A DNA stretch of 64,000 nt from Morganella morganii (GTDB lineage: Bacteria > Pseudomonadota > Gammaproteobacteria > Enterobacterales > Enterobacteriaceae), in NCBI RefSeq assembly GCF_003996855.1, contig NZ_NRQY01000002.1, forward strand, positions 168,812-232,811, read 5' to 3'. Shown piece after piece: positions 9,943-18,806 of the stretch. Position 1 is the first letter of the stretch. Each line of letters begins with the position of its first letter. Below the pieces are notes generated by a model. It was not told the origin of the DNA. It made no database searches and worked only from the letters and a program-made list of their open reading frames with translations. The translations under genes and the position numbers were made by a program.

Positions 9943-11046
9943 ATGTTAAAAGTGATCCAATCCCCGGCCAAATACATTCAGGGTCCGGACGCGCTTTACC
10001 ATGTGGGTAAATACATCAGACCATTAGCGGAAAAAACGTTGGTGATTGCTGATAAATTTGTCCGCGAACTGGTGGGCGATATTGTGAATGACAGCCTGAG
10101 CGAATACGACGTCAGCGGTGTCTCTGAAACCTTCGGCGGCGAATGTACTCATGAAGAAATCGACCGTCTGACCAAACTGGCGAAAAACCATAAATGCCAG
10201 GCGGTACTGGGTGTCGGCGGCGGTAAAACACTGGATACCGCCAAAGCCGTGGCGCATTTTGCCAAACTGCCGGTTATTATTGCCCCGACTATCGCGTCAA
10301 CAGATGCGCCGACCAGCGCACTGTCCGTTATCTATAATGAACTCGGTGCGTTTGACAGCTACCTGTTCTATCCGCAGAACCCGAACGTGGTGGTGATGGA
10401 TACCAATATCATCGCCCGCGCACCGGCACGTCTGCTGGTTGCCGGTATGGGTGATGCACTGGCCACTTACTTTGAGGCGCGTGCATGCAGCGCAGCCGGA
10501 AAAGCCACCATGGCAGGCGGAAGCACCACACTGGCGGCACTGGCACTGGCTAATCTCTGCTTTGATACACTGCTCAGTGACGGCATCAAAGCCAAACTGG
10601 CCGTGGAAGCCGGCGTCAGCACCAAAGCCGTGGAAAATATCATTGAAGCCAACACCCTGCTCAGCGGGCTGGGCTTTGAAAGTGCCGGGCTTGCGGCTGC
10701 ACATGCTATCCACAACGGCTTTACCGCCCTGGAAGAGTGCCACCACATGTACCACGGTGAAAAAGTGGCGTTCGGCACCCTCGTGCAGTTAGTGCTGGAA
10801 AATGCCCCGGCGGAAGAGCTGGAAACCGTGCTGGAATTCTGCGCGCAGGTCGGCCTGCCGATTACCCTGGAAGAACTGGGTATAGACAGCATCGGTACCG
10901 AGCTGGAAGAGAAAGTGATGGCAGTTGCCGAACTGAGTTGTGCGGACAACGAAACCATCTACAACATGCCATTTGAAGTTGATTCTGACCAGGTTTATGC
11001 CGCGATTATGGCTGCTGACCGTATGGGTCGTGACTGGCTGTATTAA
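9943..11046 (+). CDS. gldA: Glycerol dehydrogenase GldA
   Basis: A 367-residue iron-type alcohol dehydrogenase family enzyme that interconverts glycerol and dihydroxyacetone with NAD+, in the cytoplasm. Visible features are the NAD-binding [14 protein letters not shown] stretch near residue 92, the [17 protein letters not shown] substrate region, the metal-ligand segment [12 protein letters not shown], and the two histidine segments AAHAIHNG and [13 protein letters not shown]. The ATG at 9943 has AGGAG seven bases upstream; a TTG six bases earlier is not credible. It stands alone with its own terminator. It provides the oxidative fermentative glycerol route, alongside the respiratory GlpABC route encoded nearby. 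Confidence 0.95.
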   Translation: MLKVIQSPAKYIQGPDALYHVGKYIRPLAEKTLVIADKFVRELVGDIVNDSLSEYDVSGVSETFGGECTHEEIDRLTKLAKNHKCQAVLGVGGGKTLDTAKAVAHFAKLPVIIAPTIASTDAPTSALSVIYNELGAFDSYLFYPQNPNVVVMDTNIIARAPARLLVAGMGDALATYFEARACSAAGKATMAGGSTTLAALALANLCFDTLLSDGIKAKLAVEAGVSTKAVENIIEANTLLSGLGFESAGLAAAHAIHNGFTALEECHHMYHGEKVAFGTLVQLVLENAPAEELETVLEFCAQVGLPITLEELGIDSIGTELEEKVMAVAELSCADNETIYNMPFEVDSDQVYAAIMAADRMGRDWLY

Positions 11047-11080
11047 TTTCCGGATTATCTGCTGAGTTGTTGTTTTTCTG

Positions 11081-11116
11081 ATCCCCGCACCGCGTCAGCA
11101 GTGCGGGGATTTATTT
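11081..11116 (+). terminator. Terminator of gldA
   Basis: The inverted repeat ATCCCCGCAC / GTGCGGGGAT, with a ten-base loop, is followed by TTATTT, 35 bases after the gldA stop. Confidence 0.8.
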
Positions 11117-11211
11117 ATTACAGATTAATCCGGCTTATCATCCGGGATGAATCGGGTATGTTCATATAAGTATAATAAAAGAATATATACCTATCACATG
11201 GAAAAGTAATA

Positions 11212-11951
11212 ATGCGCATAATGCATTACCTTATCTCCGGTATCATCACCGCCCTGCTGACAGGCTGCGGCAGCTATGATTCTATCAACCGCAGTATTGT
11301 CAGCGACAAAGTGCTTAAATCCACCGACGCTTTCAAACCCACCGTCACCAACCGAAGCGAAGACAGTATTATTGGTTTTTCTTATGACCCGAAGAAAAAA
11401 GAGTTTCTGATCGCCGGTGAAACCTATTCATATATTGCGCCGGTCGCGGAAAAAGTGCAGTTCATCATTGATACCCCCCGCTATCCGCGATAATATCCGC
11501 GTTCTGTATCGTGACGAAAAAGGCTGGGGAGTATGGCGGTATATATTAGTTGATGATAATGGTACCCCGCTGGAAAAACCGGTACTTAACGACCTCACTC
11601 TGATTATGTGTTTTAACAGCACAGTGCCGCAGTCTCAGATCGATGAATACAAAAAAGCCTTTGAACGCAAACGGATTTATTTTGCGCCACACCTGAAAGA
11701 GCCGTGCTTTTATTTCCCGCTGGGTGACAGCCGCGCACAACTCTTTGCCAGCACCGCAGAATCAAAACGGGCGGCGAAAACCAGACTGCCGCGCCCGTTC
11801 CCGTACCTGCTTGATACGGTCACAACCAAAGATAAGGCATTTGGAATCTCAGAACCGCAAAGCCACCGCCCTGTCTCCGTTTGCCGCCGCCGCTGACGGC
11901 GTGCTGACATTCGGACAGTATCTGGCGCTACCTTTCATCATGTGGTTTTAA
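11212..11951 (+). pseudogene. Lipoprotein of unknown function, broken by two +1 shifts
   Basis: The gene starts with a lipoprotein signal (MRIMHYLISGIITALLTGC, lipobox LLTGC). The reading frame is lost at a run of six C (11475-11480), which with five C would continue through NIRVLYRDEKGWGVWRYILVDD. It is lost again near 11842 (TTTGGAATCT), where one G too many separates it from the tail that ends in LTFGQYLALPFIMWF. Correcting both gives about 245 residues. I recognise no domain. It is the first of three adjacent plus-strand lipoprotein genes. Both shifts are single-base gains in short runs, so sequencing error and genuine decay are both open. Confidence 0.6.
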
Positions 11952-11963
11952 GGGAATATTGAT

Positions 11964-12573
11964 ATGATGAAAAAAGGGGGTTCTTGTATTTTTTCTGCTC
12001 CCGCTGCTCAGCGGCTGTATGTCCGATGAAGAGTGGCGTGCCATGCAAATCTCGCGACAGGCCGCCGGAGAGCGGGAAATCTGTAAAAAAGGCGCGATCA
12101 CCCTCGGGCGGGACTATGCACTGGCCGGTATCGGCAGTGCGCCGGGGCTGGCTGAATACACCGCACTATGTGAAAAACATGACTTTGTAATTAACCGCAG
12201 TCAGTGGGACAGCGGCTACAAAAGCGGCAGTCAGTTGTACTGCGAGCCTTTGCAGGCCTATAACACCGGTAAACAGAATTACACCTATCAGGCAAGCCGC
12301 TGCAAAAAGAAACCCGCACAGATTTCGCAACTGAATAATGCCTGGCAACTGGGGCTGCGCTGGGCAGAAATAAATCGTCAGATCAGCGAACTGGAAACGA
12401 GTTATAACGACCTGGACAGCATGGACAAAGAAGATGCCCGCGAAGCCCGCCATCTGCTGCGCCGTCTGAAACAGGAACAGCGGGATGCGGAGCGGACACT
12501 GCGTCAGTACCGCAGCAGGCTGAGTGCACTCGACAATCAGAATCTTTCTGCCATCGTGAAATATAACGGATAA
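11964..12573 (+). pseudogene. DUF2799-like lipoprotein with a +1 shift in its signal peptide
   Basis: With four rather than five G at 11976-11980, the ATG at 11964 reads MMKKGVLVFFLLPLLSGCMS, a perfect lipoprotein signal with lipobox LLSGC, in frame with the downstream body. As given, the start and the body are in different frames. The body shows C-x-KGAITLGRDYALAG, an SQWDSGYKSGSQLYC motif and a C-terminal charged coiled coil. The W-x-x-G-x-x-x-G motif followed by Cys is the DUF2799 pattern, and the next gene has the same plan, so the pair looks like an old duplication. Function unknown; an outer-membrane or periplasmic location is inferred from the lipobox. The restored protein has about 202 residues. 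Confidence 0.65.
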
Positions 12574-12576
12574 ACC

Positions 12577-13272
12577 ATGATAAACCGATTACCCGTCCTT
12601 CTGCCTGCGCTGCTGCTGAGTGCCTGCGGAACAATTGGTGACGCCCGCGACAGCTATAACTACTCTCTGTATACCGCCTCTCCGGCGGGGATCGCGGAAA
12701 AACAGGCACGTGAGGCGCAACAGGCTGAAGAAGCCCGGATTGCGCGCGAAAAAGAGAAGCAAACCTGTCTGTCCTATCAGCGTGACTGGCGTGCCGCCGG
12801 CTACAATACCGGCAGCGCTGGCGGAAATCCGCAATATTACAACAGCATTCTGCGTGAGTGTCAGGCGCACAATCTTACGTTCAGCCGCGTACAATGGGAT
12901 GCCGGATATCAGCAGGGGCTGAAAGAGGGATACTGCGTGTATGAAACTGCATTGTATATCGGGACAGAATACGCATTTGACCAGATGATGGCGCAATGTA
13001 CACCACTGCTTTCCGCCCGGCAGCAGCAAAATATGCAGATTTTTTATCAGAAAGGACAGATTATCTCGCAACTGAAATCTGAGCTGTCAGAGGCAAAATA
13101 TGATCTGTCAAAACTGGAGGATAAACTGCACTACAGCCGTGATGAAGAGATAACCCGTGAAGATCGCCGGGAATACCGCAGCCGGCAGCGGGAGGTCAGT
13201 GATTTACAGTATGAACTGGAGCTGATGCACTCAGAGGCACAACGTCTGCTTTTGGAGACCGGAAGCCGGTAA
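12577..13272 (+). CDS. DUF2799-like lipoprotein
   Basis: A 231-residue intact lipoprotein that starts three bases after the preceding paralogue and is presumably cotranscribed. The signal is MINRLPVLLPALLLSACG, with lipobox LLSAC and the acylated cysteine at position 17. An Ala/Glu/Arg-rich helix follows (residues 40-65), then the motif VQWDAGYQQGLKEGYC with spaced cysteines, and a C-terminal coiled coil rich in Glu, Arg and Leu. The repeated W-G-G-C motif and terminal coiled coil match the upstream gene, so the two are paralogues. Family function is not established. Asp follows neither Cys17 nor Gly18, so the Lol sorting rule favours the outer membrane. Confidence 0.8.
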   Translation: MINRLPVLLPALLLSACGTIGDARDSYNYSLYTASPAGIAEKQAREAQQAEEARIAREKEKQTCLSYQRDWRAAGYNTGSAGGNPQYYNSILRECQAHNLTFSRVQWDAGYQQGLKEGYCVYETALYIGTEYAFDQMMAQCTPLLSARQQQNMQIFYQKGQIISQLKSELSEAKYDLSKLEDKLHYSRDEEITREDRREYRSRQREVSDLQYELELMHSEAQRLLLETGSR

Positions 13273-13290
13273 ACCGGCCTCCGGAGGCTG

Positions 13291-13959
13291 TTATGCTGCC
13301 GGAAGCACTTCAGCAGCAATAGTATCAACTGCTGCTTTCAGCTCCTGTAAGGTGATGGTCTGATCTTTATTGCTCATCTGTTCACCTTTATTTTTCCGGA
13401 TTGCTTCAAGATACGGCTTTTTCGAGACTGAATCGGTGATTTTCCATTCAAAGTAGACCGATGTATCCGCATCACGGTTGCCGATTGCCAGCTGTGTTCC
13501 GGCGACAATCAGCATCACCGGTAAGACCTCATAGGGTTTGAAATCTTTATTGGTGACCTTAACGGCGGTCACCACTCCCTCAAAACGCAGCACACCCGGG
13601 GCGGCGGTTTCCGTCAGCAGATACTGTTTTGCCAGCTCACTTTTAATCTGCTGATTAATGTAACTGAGCAGAACCGTCATAAACTGTTTGCCCATTTTAT
13701 TATTTTCATTCAGCGGCTTAAAAACAACCGGCGTGAAAATCAGCTTTGCTTTCGGGCTTTCAGCGGTGAAATCTTCAGATAACCAGGATTTAATCACATG
13801 ACTGGAGGCGGTGTCGGTTTCGGTCAGACGCTGATAATCACTCAGAAAATCAGATTGTTCGGTGGTATCCGGCAGACGGTTCGAACAGGCAGACATCAGG
13901 AATGCCATTGACGCGGCGATAATATATTTAGTGACGGAATGTGATGCAAAATTGTTCAT
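13291..13959 (-). CDS. DUF3313-like lipoprotein
   Basis: A 222-residue lipoprotein with signal MNNFASHSVTKYIIAASMAFLMSACS (lipobox LMSAC, Cys25). The mature part begins with the SDFLSDYQRL segment typical of DUF3313 outer-membrane lipoproteins. It then shows the KLIFTPVVFKP strand and a later amphipathic region (LLSYINQQIKSELAKQYLL), with an RFEGVVTAVKVTN strand resembling the AITAV stretch of that family. Function of the family is unknown. It faces the plus-strand lipoprotein genes convergently, with only 18 bases between stop codons. Confidence 0.65.
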   Translation of the reverse strand: MNNFASHSVTKYIIAASMAFLMSACSNRLPDTTEQSDFLSDYQRLTETDTASSHVIKSWLSEDFTAESPKAKLIFTPVVFKPLNENNKMGKQFMTVLLSYINQQIKSELAKQYLLTETAAPGVLRFEGVVTAVKVTNKDFKPYEVLPVMLIVAGTQLAIGNRDADTSVYFEWKITDSVSKKPYLEAIRKNKGEQMSNKDQTITLQELKAAVDTIAAEVLPAA

Positions 13960-14053
13960 TTCTCTCTCATGATGTTAATGATTTTTTTTAATTCGTCGCA
14001 ATGCTAGCATCGGGCAGAAGAGGGAAATGAATAGAAAATGCGGTTTATATCAC

Positions 14054-14082
14054 ATAAAAAACGCGCCCTCAGGCGCGTTCAG
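14054..14082 (-). terminator. Terminator of glpABC
   Basis: The hairpin AACGCGCC-TGAG-GGCGCGTT followed by a T run, read on the minus strand, begins three bases after the glpC stop. Confidence 0.8.
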
Positions 14083-14084
14083 AG

Positions 14085-15281
14085 CTATGCAAGCGCCCGC
14101 GCCAATAACGATATCGGGTGCTCGCATTTTTTGCCGGTGGACATCTCAATCTGCCATTTGCAGGTTTCACAGTCACTGATCACCAGATCAATCCCGCTCT
14201 CCTCTATCTGACGGAACAGCGGGGAACCAATCGCCTGTGATGTTTCGTAATTTTCCTTTTTAAACCCGTAAGTTCCGGCGATACCACAGCACTGTGAATC
14301 AAGCACAATCAGCTCCACTCCGGGGATTGAGCGGATAAGCTCAAGGGAATAGGCCGTCCAGCCCATTTTTTCCATATGACACGGCGTGTGATAGCCGACC
14401 TTCAGCGGCGTATGCCGCAATGCCGGTTTGCGCCCGTCCTGCATCAGCCGGTAAAGATAGCGCGTCACCAGATCAATGTTGTCGCGCAGCGGCGCGGTAT
14501 CCACATCCAGGATATGCGGATATTCATCCCGCAGGGTAAAAGCGCAGGTGGAGGATGTCGCAATCACCGGCATCTTCTGTTCCACAATGGCTTTGGTGAG
14601 GGATTCCACATTCACCGCCGCCTGTTTTTTCGCCTGCTTTGCAAAACCGTTGGCGATCAGCGCCACACCACAGCATTTTTCCCGCTCCAGCAACTGCACG
14701 CCGATCCCCATGCTGTTAAACACATTAATGACATCTTTACCAAGCTGCGGATGGTTATAATTTACATAACAACCGTGAAAGTACGCGACCTGTTCGCCGA
14801 AGTTATCCTGCTTTTCCTGCTGTTTTTTATACCAGCGGCGGAATGTGCCGAAAGAGTATTTCGGCAGCTCACGGCGGTGATCAATTTTCAGGGCGGTATC
14901 CAGCAGTTTACGTACCGGTTTCAGGCCGGTGATGGTATTAACCACCGGTGCAAACGGCGAGGAGAGTGATCCCATCAGATCGGTGTGGCTCAGAATCGCA
15001 TCACGGATCTTCGGCCGTGACGGGTGATAAGCCAGTTTAGCGCGGGCAATAATATCGCCGATTTTCACATCAGACGGACACGCCACTTCACAACGTTTGC
15101 AGTTGGTGCAGAGGGTGAGCGCATCATCATATAACATAGAATCTTTCAGCCGCAGCCGTTCGCCGTCAGGCCCCGCCTGTTTCGGTCCCGGATAATCCGG
15201 ATTGACCTTCGCCACCGGGCAATACGTTGTGCAGACGGTGCATTTGATGCAGTTTTCAAACTGAGTTTGTCCCGTACTCAT
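14085..15281 (-). CDS. glpC: Anaerobic glycerol-3-phosphate dehydrogenase subunit C
   Basis: A 398-residue iron-sulfur membrane-anchoring subunit that passes electrons from GlpAB to menaquinone. Two ferredoxin-type clusters are seen at the start, CIKCTVCTTYCP and CTNCKRCEVACP. Two CCG-type heterodisulfide-reductase-like repeats follow, one with CYVNYNHPQ and EKCCGVALIANG, the other with TPCHMEKMG and SQCCGIAGTYG. Its start overlaps the end of glpB by four bases, so the two are translationally coupled. Length matches the E. coli protein closely. Confidence 0.96.
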   Translation of the reverse strand: MSTGQTQFENCIKCTVCTTYCPVAKVNPDYPGPKQAGPDGERLRLKDSMLYDDALTLCTNCKRCEVACPSDVKIGDIIARAKLAYHPSRPKIRDAILSHTDLMGSLSSPFAPVVNTITGLKPVRKLLDTALKIDHRRELPKYSFGTFRRWYKKQQEKQDNFGEQVAYFHGCYVNYNHPQLGKDVINVFNSMGIGVQLLEREKCCGVALIANGFAKQAKKQAAVNVESLTKAIVEQKMPVIATSSTCAFTLRDEYPHILDVDTAPLRDNIDLVTRYLYRLMQDGRKPALRHTPLKVGYHTPCHMEKMGWTAYSLELIRSIPGVELIVLDSQCCGIAGTYGFKKENYETSQAIGSPLFRQIEESGIDLVISDCETCKWQIEMSTGKKCEHPISLLARALA

Positions 15282-16564
15282 ACCTGTTCCTCCGTTACCG
15301 CTGCGCCAATCTGCGCCAGAATCTGTTCCGCTGCGTACATCGCAGTGACAAGAGAAACACCCGCACCGCAGCCCTCCTGTAACGGGTTATACCCGCCCAG
15401 CACCGCCCCGGCGGCATACAGGTTGGTGATAGTGCCATTCGCATCCGCCGGATGCAGATATGCATCTGTCGCCACCCCGGCTTCCAGATAGCGCTGACGG
15501 GCAAACAGATCTGCCGATGTCCATTCCCGGCGCGGCAGGGTTTCGGTCAGATTCAGATTCAGCAGCGGCTCATAAATATGGTCAATATCACTCGCCAGCC
15601 CGTTACTGAAAAAACTGCCGGTGGCCAGCACAACGTGCTCTGCCTGTACCGGAATGTCACCGTGATTACGGGTAAACAGATGCGTAATCCGCTCACCGTC
15701 ACGGCGGACAGAAATGACACTGTCCCCCGGCATAACAAATCCGCCCGCCCGGCGGAAACGGCTCAGCAGTGCCTGATGCAGACGTATCCCCAACAGTGAC
15801 GACGGCAGCGTCGGTAACTGATAAACCGTTTTATTCAGTTGCTGCTGTAAAAAAGCCACTCCGTCACTGTTCTCCGCGCCGAAACAGGCCGGTAAGATCA
15901 GTATCTGCTCAGTGATCCCGCTCTGCGCCAGCCCGGCGGCCAGTTCCTGCCGGTTCTGCGGCAGATCCAGCACACGGGCAATATTGACAGAGCGGAACTC
16001 ACCCGGGTTATTGCGTAACTTATCCAGGCACGGCAGATGAAGGGTATATGCCTGTGCCGGATACCCCTGACGGGTAAGTGCGGCAGCGGCCATTTCCGCC
16101 TGAAAATCGAGAAAACCGGTGATGCCGACAACTGCGGCCGGCTGCCGGGTTTCCGTCATTTTTTCGGTCAGAACCGGCACCACATCCGGCGTCAGCCAGC
16201 TCATCCGCCACTGCCCGGCCGGGGTCAGACGCCAGTGATTACGCTCCGCCGATCCCTGCAACGGCAGGGTATCCTGCTGCAACAACGCCATCGCCTGTGA
16301 CACTCCGCGGCGTACCGCACTTTCCCCTATCACACTGTAGGGATGTGCAGGGGCCTGATGTGCCAGCGCCGCCAGTGCCGACAGCGGCTCTGTGACCGGC
16401 TGTCCGTCCGGCAGCGCCGAGAGCAGATCCAATGATGCCGATGAGAAATGCAGCGCGCTCTGTCCGGCACTGATAATCGCACAGCTCAGACCGCTTTCTG
16501 CCAGCTTCACACCGCAGGAGAGTCCGGCAAGACCGCCGCCTGCAATAACCACATCATATTTCAT
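15278..16564 (-). CDS. glpB: Anaerobic glycerol-3-phosphate dehydrogenase subunit B
   Basis: A 428-residue flavin (FMN-associated) subunit of the anaerobic dehydrogenase. The N-terminal dinucleotide fold reads MKYDVVIAGGGLAGLSCGVKLAESG. A second glycine-rich stretch near the C terminus (NLYAAGAVLGGYNPLQEGCGAGVSL) closes the flavoprotein fold. The frame is open further upstream, but those residues are the out-of-frame glpA sequence. The ATG at 16564 begins with the dinucleotide fold and overlaps the glpA stop by eleven bases, as expected for coupling. Confidence 0.95.
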   Translation of the reverse strand: MKYDVVIAGGGLAGLSCGVKLAESGLSCAIISAGQSALHFSSASLDLLSALPDGQPVTEPLSALAALAHQAPAHPYSVIGESAVRRGVSQAMALLQQDTLPLQGSAERNHWRLTPAGQWRMSWLTPDVVPVLTEKMTETRQPAAVVGITGFLDFQAEMAAAALTRQGYPAQAYTLHLPCLDKLRNNPGEFRSVNIARVLDLPQNRQELAAGLAQSGITEQILILPACFGAENSDGVAFLQQQLNKTVYQLPTLPSSLLGIRLHQALLSRFRRAGGFVMPGDSVISVRRDGERITHLFTRNHGDIPVQAEHVVLATGSFFSNGLASDIDHIYEPLLNLNLTETLPRREWTSADLFARQRYLEAGVATDAYLHPADANGTITNLYAAGAVLGGYNPLQEGCGAGVSLVTAMYAAEQILAQIGAAVTEEQV

Positions 16565-18200
16565 GCTGTTCTCCCCGGTCTTCTGTCCCGCTGTTTTCCA
16601 GCCCGCACAATCCCTGGTACACCCAGCTGGTGAACTCACTTTCGCGCAGCGCATTCCCCCATGCCACCGGGCGCACACCTTTCCATCGTTCATTAAGGAA
16701 GTGCATCAGTCCGGCTTCGGATTTTTCCGCCGTGGTGACTTTCAGCTGAGTCAGCAGCTCCGCCGCACGACAGGCGCATAATTCGCCCTGGCAGGTACCC
16801 ATACCGACACGGGTGCGGCGGCGCAGATCAAGCAGGTTATTCACTGTCAGGCTTTCCGCGGCATAACGCACCTCTCCGGCGGTCACCGCTTCACATTCAC
16901 ATACCAGGCTTTTATCCAGGCACGTGGTGTGCGGCAGCTCTGCCGCACGATCACCGTGGCGGTACACCGCCGATCCGCGCAGCGGTGCAGGCAGGGAAAT
17001 TACTTTGCGCAATGTCTGTTCCGCCGAATGCGCCGAACCCGGCAGCGGCACATCCGCCGTGGAGCACGGCGCGGTTATGCCGAGCTTCGCACACACCATG
17101 TCGGTTGCCCGCTCTGCCATCAGTCGGTAAGTCATCAGCTTGCCGCCGGTGATGGTGAGGAAGCCGCGCAGTCCGTCACGTTTCTCATGATCCAGCAGCA
17201 CAATCCCTCGGCTGATACTGCGTCCGGTCGGATCATCATCCGCCGCCACCAGCGGGCGGACACCCGCATATGCCCGCAGAATACGCGCCTGTGCCATCGC
17301 CGGTGCCAGTCGTGAGCCTTCCCGGATCAGGGTATCGACCTCATCCCCTGTGACGATCATATTGTCGATATCATCATAAGGAATATGAACTGACGTGGTG
17401 CCGATCAGGGAAATGGTATCCCCCGGCACCAGGATATCCGCATCACCGGGCTTGCGGCAGCGGTTGATCACGTGCTGGTTAAGACGGTGCCCGAGGATCA
17501 GCAGTGCGCCTTTGGCAGGCAGCATACTGATATGCACGCCGGCAAAACCGGCGATGCGCTGACTCCAGATCCCCGCCGCATTCACCACGACCGGCGCATA
17601 CAACGGATAACTGCGGTGATGACGGTGATCATAAACCTGCACACCAATCACCCAGTCACCCTGACGCAGCACATCCGTGACTTCATGATAGGTCAGCACC
17701 TGTGCGCCGTGCTCCCGCGCATCCAGCATATTGGCGGCCGTGAGGCGGAACGGATCAACTGTACCGTCGGGAACTTTTACCGCCCCGAGCAACGCCGGAT
17801 TGACGGACGACTCAAAACGCAGCGCCTCCTCCGGGGACATCACCTGTGTATCAATTCCCGCCGCGCGGCAGGCATCAATAAACGTGGCCTGGTACGCCAT
17901 CTCATCTTCCGGCAGTGTGATAAACAGGCCGTCTGTTTCCTCAACACAGTGACGGGCGATTCGCCGCAAAATCCGGTTTTCCGAAATACACTCACAGGCG
18001 GATTCCGGATCAGTCACCGCGTAGCGGGCACCACTGTGCAGCAGGCCGTGATTACGGCCGGTCGCGCCGGTGGCGATATCAAACCGTTCCAGCAACAGAG
18101 GGCGCAGACCGCGCCGGGCACAATCCCTGGCCATCCCGGCACCGGTTGCACCACCGCCGATGATAATGACATCGGCCTCATTGACAGGTGAATCAGACAT
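16554..18200 (-). CDS. glpA: Anaerobic glycerol-3-phosphate dehydrogenase subunit A
   Basis: A 548-residue FAD-containing catalytic subunit that oxidises sn-glycerol-3-phosphate to dihydroxyacetone phosphate during anaerobic respiration. The N-terminal FAD fold is VIIIGGGATGAGMARDCARRG, followed by the GlpA/GlpD signature ATGATGRNHGLLHSGARY. The C-terminal part has a BFD-like [2Fe-2S] domain with CECEAVTAGEV and CQGELCACRA. It is the first gene of glpABC and diverges from frdABCD. The shared control region carries good CRP and FNR sites, agreeing with catabolite control and anaerobic induction known for E. coli glpABC. No glpT-glpQ lies upstream, unlike in E. coli. Confidence 0.96.
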   Translation of the reverse strand: MSDSPVNEADVIIIGGGATGAGMARDCARRGLRPLLLERFDIATGATGRNHGLLHSGARYAVTDPESACECISENRILRRIARHCVEETDGLFITLPEDEMAYQATFIDACRAAGIDTQVMSPEEALRFESSVNPALLGAVKVPDGTVDPFRLTAANMLDAREHGAQVLTYHEVTDVLRQGDWVIGVQVYDHRHHRSYPLYAPVVVNAAGIWSQRIAGFAGVHISMLPAKGALLILGHRLNQHVINRCRKPGDADILVPGDTISLIGTTSVHIPYDDIDNMIVTGDEVDTLIREGSRLAPAMAQARILRAYAGVRPLVAADDDPTGRSISRGIVLLDHEKRDGLRGFLTITGGKLMTYRLMAERATDMVCAKLGITAPCSTADVPLPGSAHSAEQTLRKVISLPAPLRGSAVYRHGDRAAELPHTTCLDKSLVCECEAVTAGEVRYAAESLTVNNLLDLRRRTRVGMGTCQGELCACRAAELLTQLKVTTAEKSEAGLMHFLNERWKGVRPVAWGNALRESEFTSWVYQGLCGLENSGTEDRGEQHEI

Positions 18201-18264
18201 GGGTTCCTCTCAGTCATTTTCCTTTATTATGGTTACAGCTTAGCCGTTTTTTCCTTTCCCATGA

Positions 18265-18278
18265 TTGATAATGAGCAA
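18265..18278 (-). promoter_or_regulatory. Candidate FNR site for glpABC
   Basis: TTGAT-AATG-AGCAA matches nine of ten conserved positions of the FNR/ANR consensus TTGAT-N4-ATCAA. It lies 65-78 bases before the glpA start, so a class II position (about -41) would put the transcript start near 18230. Anaerobic activation of glpA by FNR is known in E. coli. Confidence 0.6.
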
Positions 18279-18324
18279 AAACGAAAACAAATAACCAAAA
18301 AAAAGGAGCGAAAAAATCCATAGT

Positions 18325-18340
18325 CGTGATGAATATCACA
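18325..18340 (-). promoter_or_regulatory. Candidate CRP site upstream of glpABC
   Basis: CGTGA-TGAATA-TCACA matches nine of ten core positions of the CRP consensus TGTGA-N6-TCACA. It lies about 60 bases upstream of the FNR-like site. CRP-cAMP control of the glp regulon is established in E. coli; it could also act on frdA from the other side. Confidence 0.6.
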
Positions 18341-18531
18341 TATCCGCAACATCAGGTATTTTTCTCAGAAAATACCCGTAAACCGACTGATTTTCCGCCG
18401 GTTTTCTGTCTGATTCACACCGCTGAGATTTAGTTATTGTCCTGCCGCGGATATGCGCTATGCTTTTAGCGCTAATTATATGTTTACCCTATATATTTTA
18501 TGTAACCAAAATAAAACAAAACAACTACACT

Positions 18532-18557
18532 TAAGTAATTACTTAGGTGATTACCTG
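18532..18557. promoter_or_regulatory. Tandem palindromic operator-like element upstream of frdA
   Basis: A perfect 14-base palindrome TAAGTAATTACTTA is followed directly by an imperfect one, AGGTGATTACCT. The two share the 12-base frame A-x-GT-x-ATTAC-x-T in tandem. This looks like adjacent binding sites for a dimeric regulator. Its identity cannot be told from sequence. Confidence 0.4.
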
Positions 18558-18806
18558 AAATATCCGGTTATTCATCCGCAAAAATGCAAAATTAGCGCTT
18601 AAAACCCTTGGTTATATCAAATTCAAACGATCAGCTATTCGCTATACTTTGAACAGAATGTGATTTTATAACCAATTAATAACCGAAAATGATTAGCATT
18701 TTTATCAACTGAAAGGATTCGGTTACTGATAACAATTTTGAGTACCTGTTTCAGATTTCGTTTTTACATTTTAACTTTCGATTTACCTGAACAATGGAGA
18801 AGCACA

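Larger units (their letters stand above)
18201..18806. other. Divergent glpA-frdA control region
   Basis: About 600 AT-rich bases without a credible gene. It contains FNR-like and CRP-like sites near glpA and a tandem palindrome near its middle, listed separately. It also holds two opposed copies of AATTAGCGCT followed by an A-rich end (near 18465 on the minus strand and 18590 on the plus strand). In E. coli the frd promoter lies next to epmA; here epmA is absent and glpA takes its place. Confidence 0.6.

Noticed and set aside
17472..18191. A 239-codon open frame opposite glpA
   Set aside because: Antisense shadow of a well supported gene.
18606..18622. FNR site TTGGTTATATCAA near frdA
   Set aside because: Spacing is one base short and one half is poor; I do not count it as a site.
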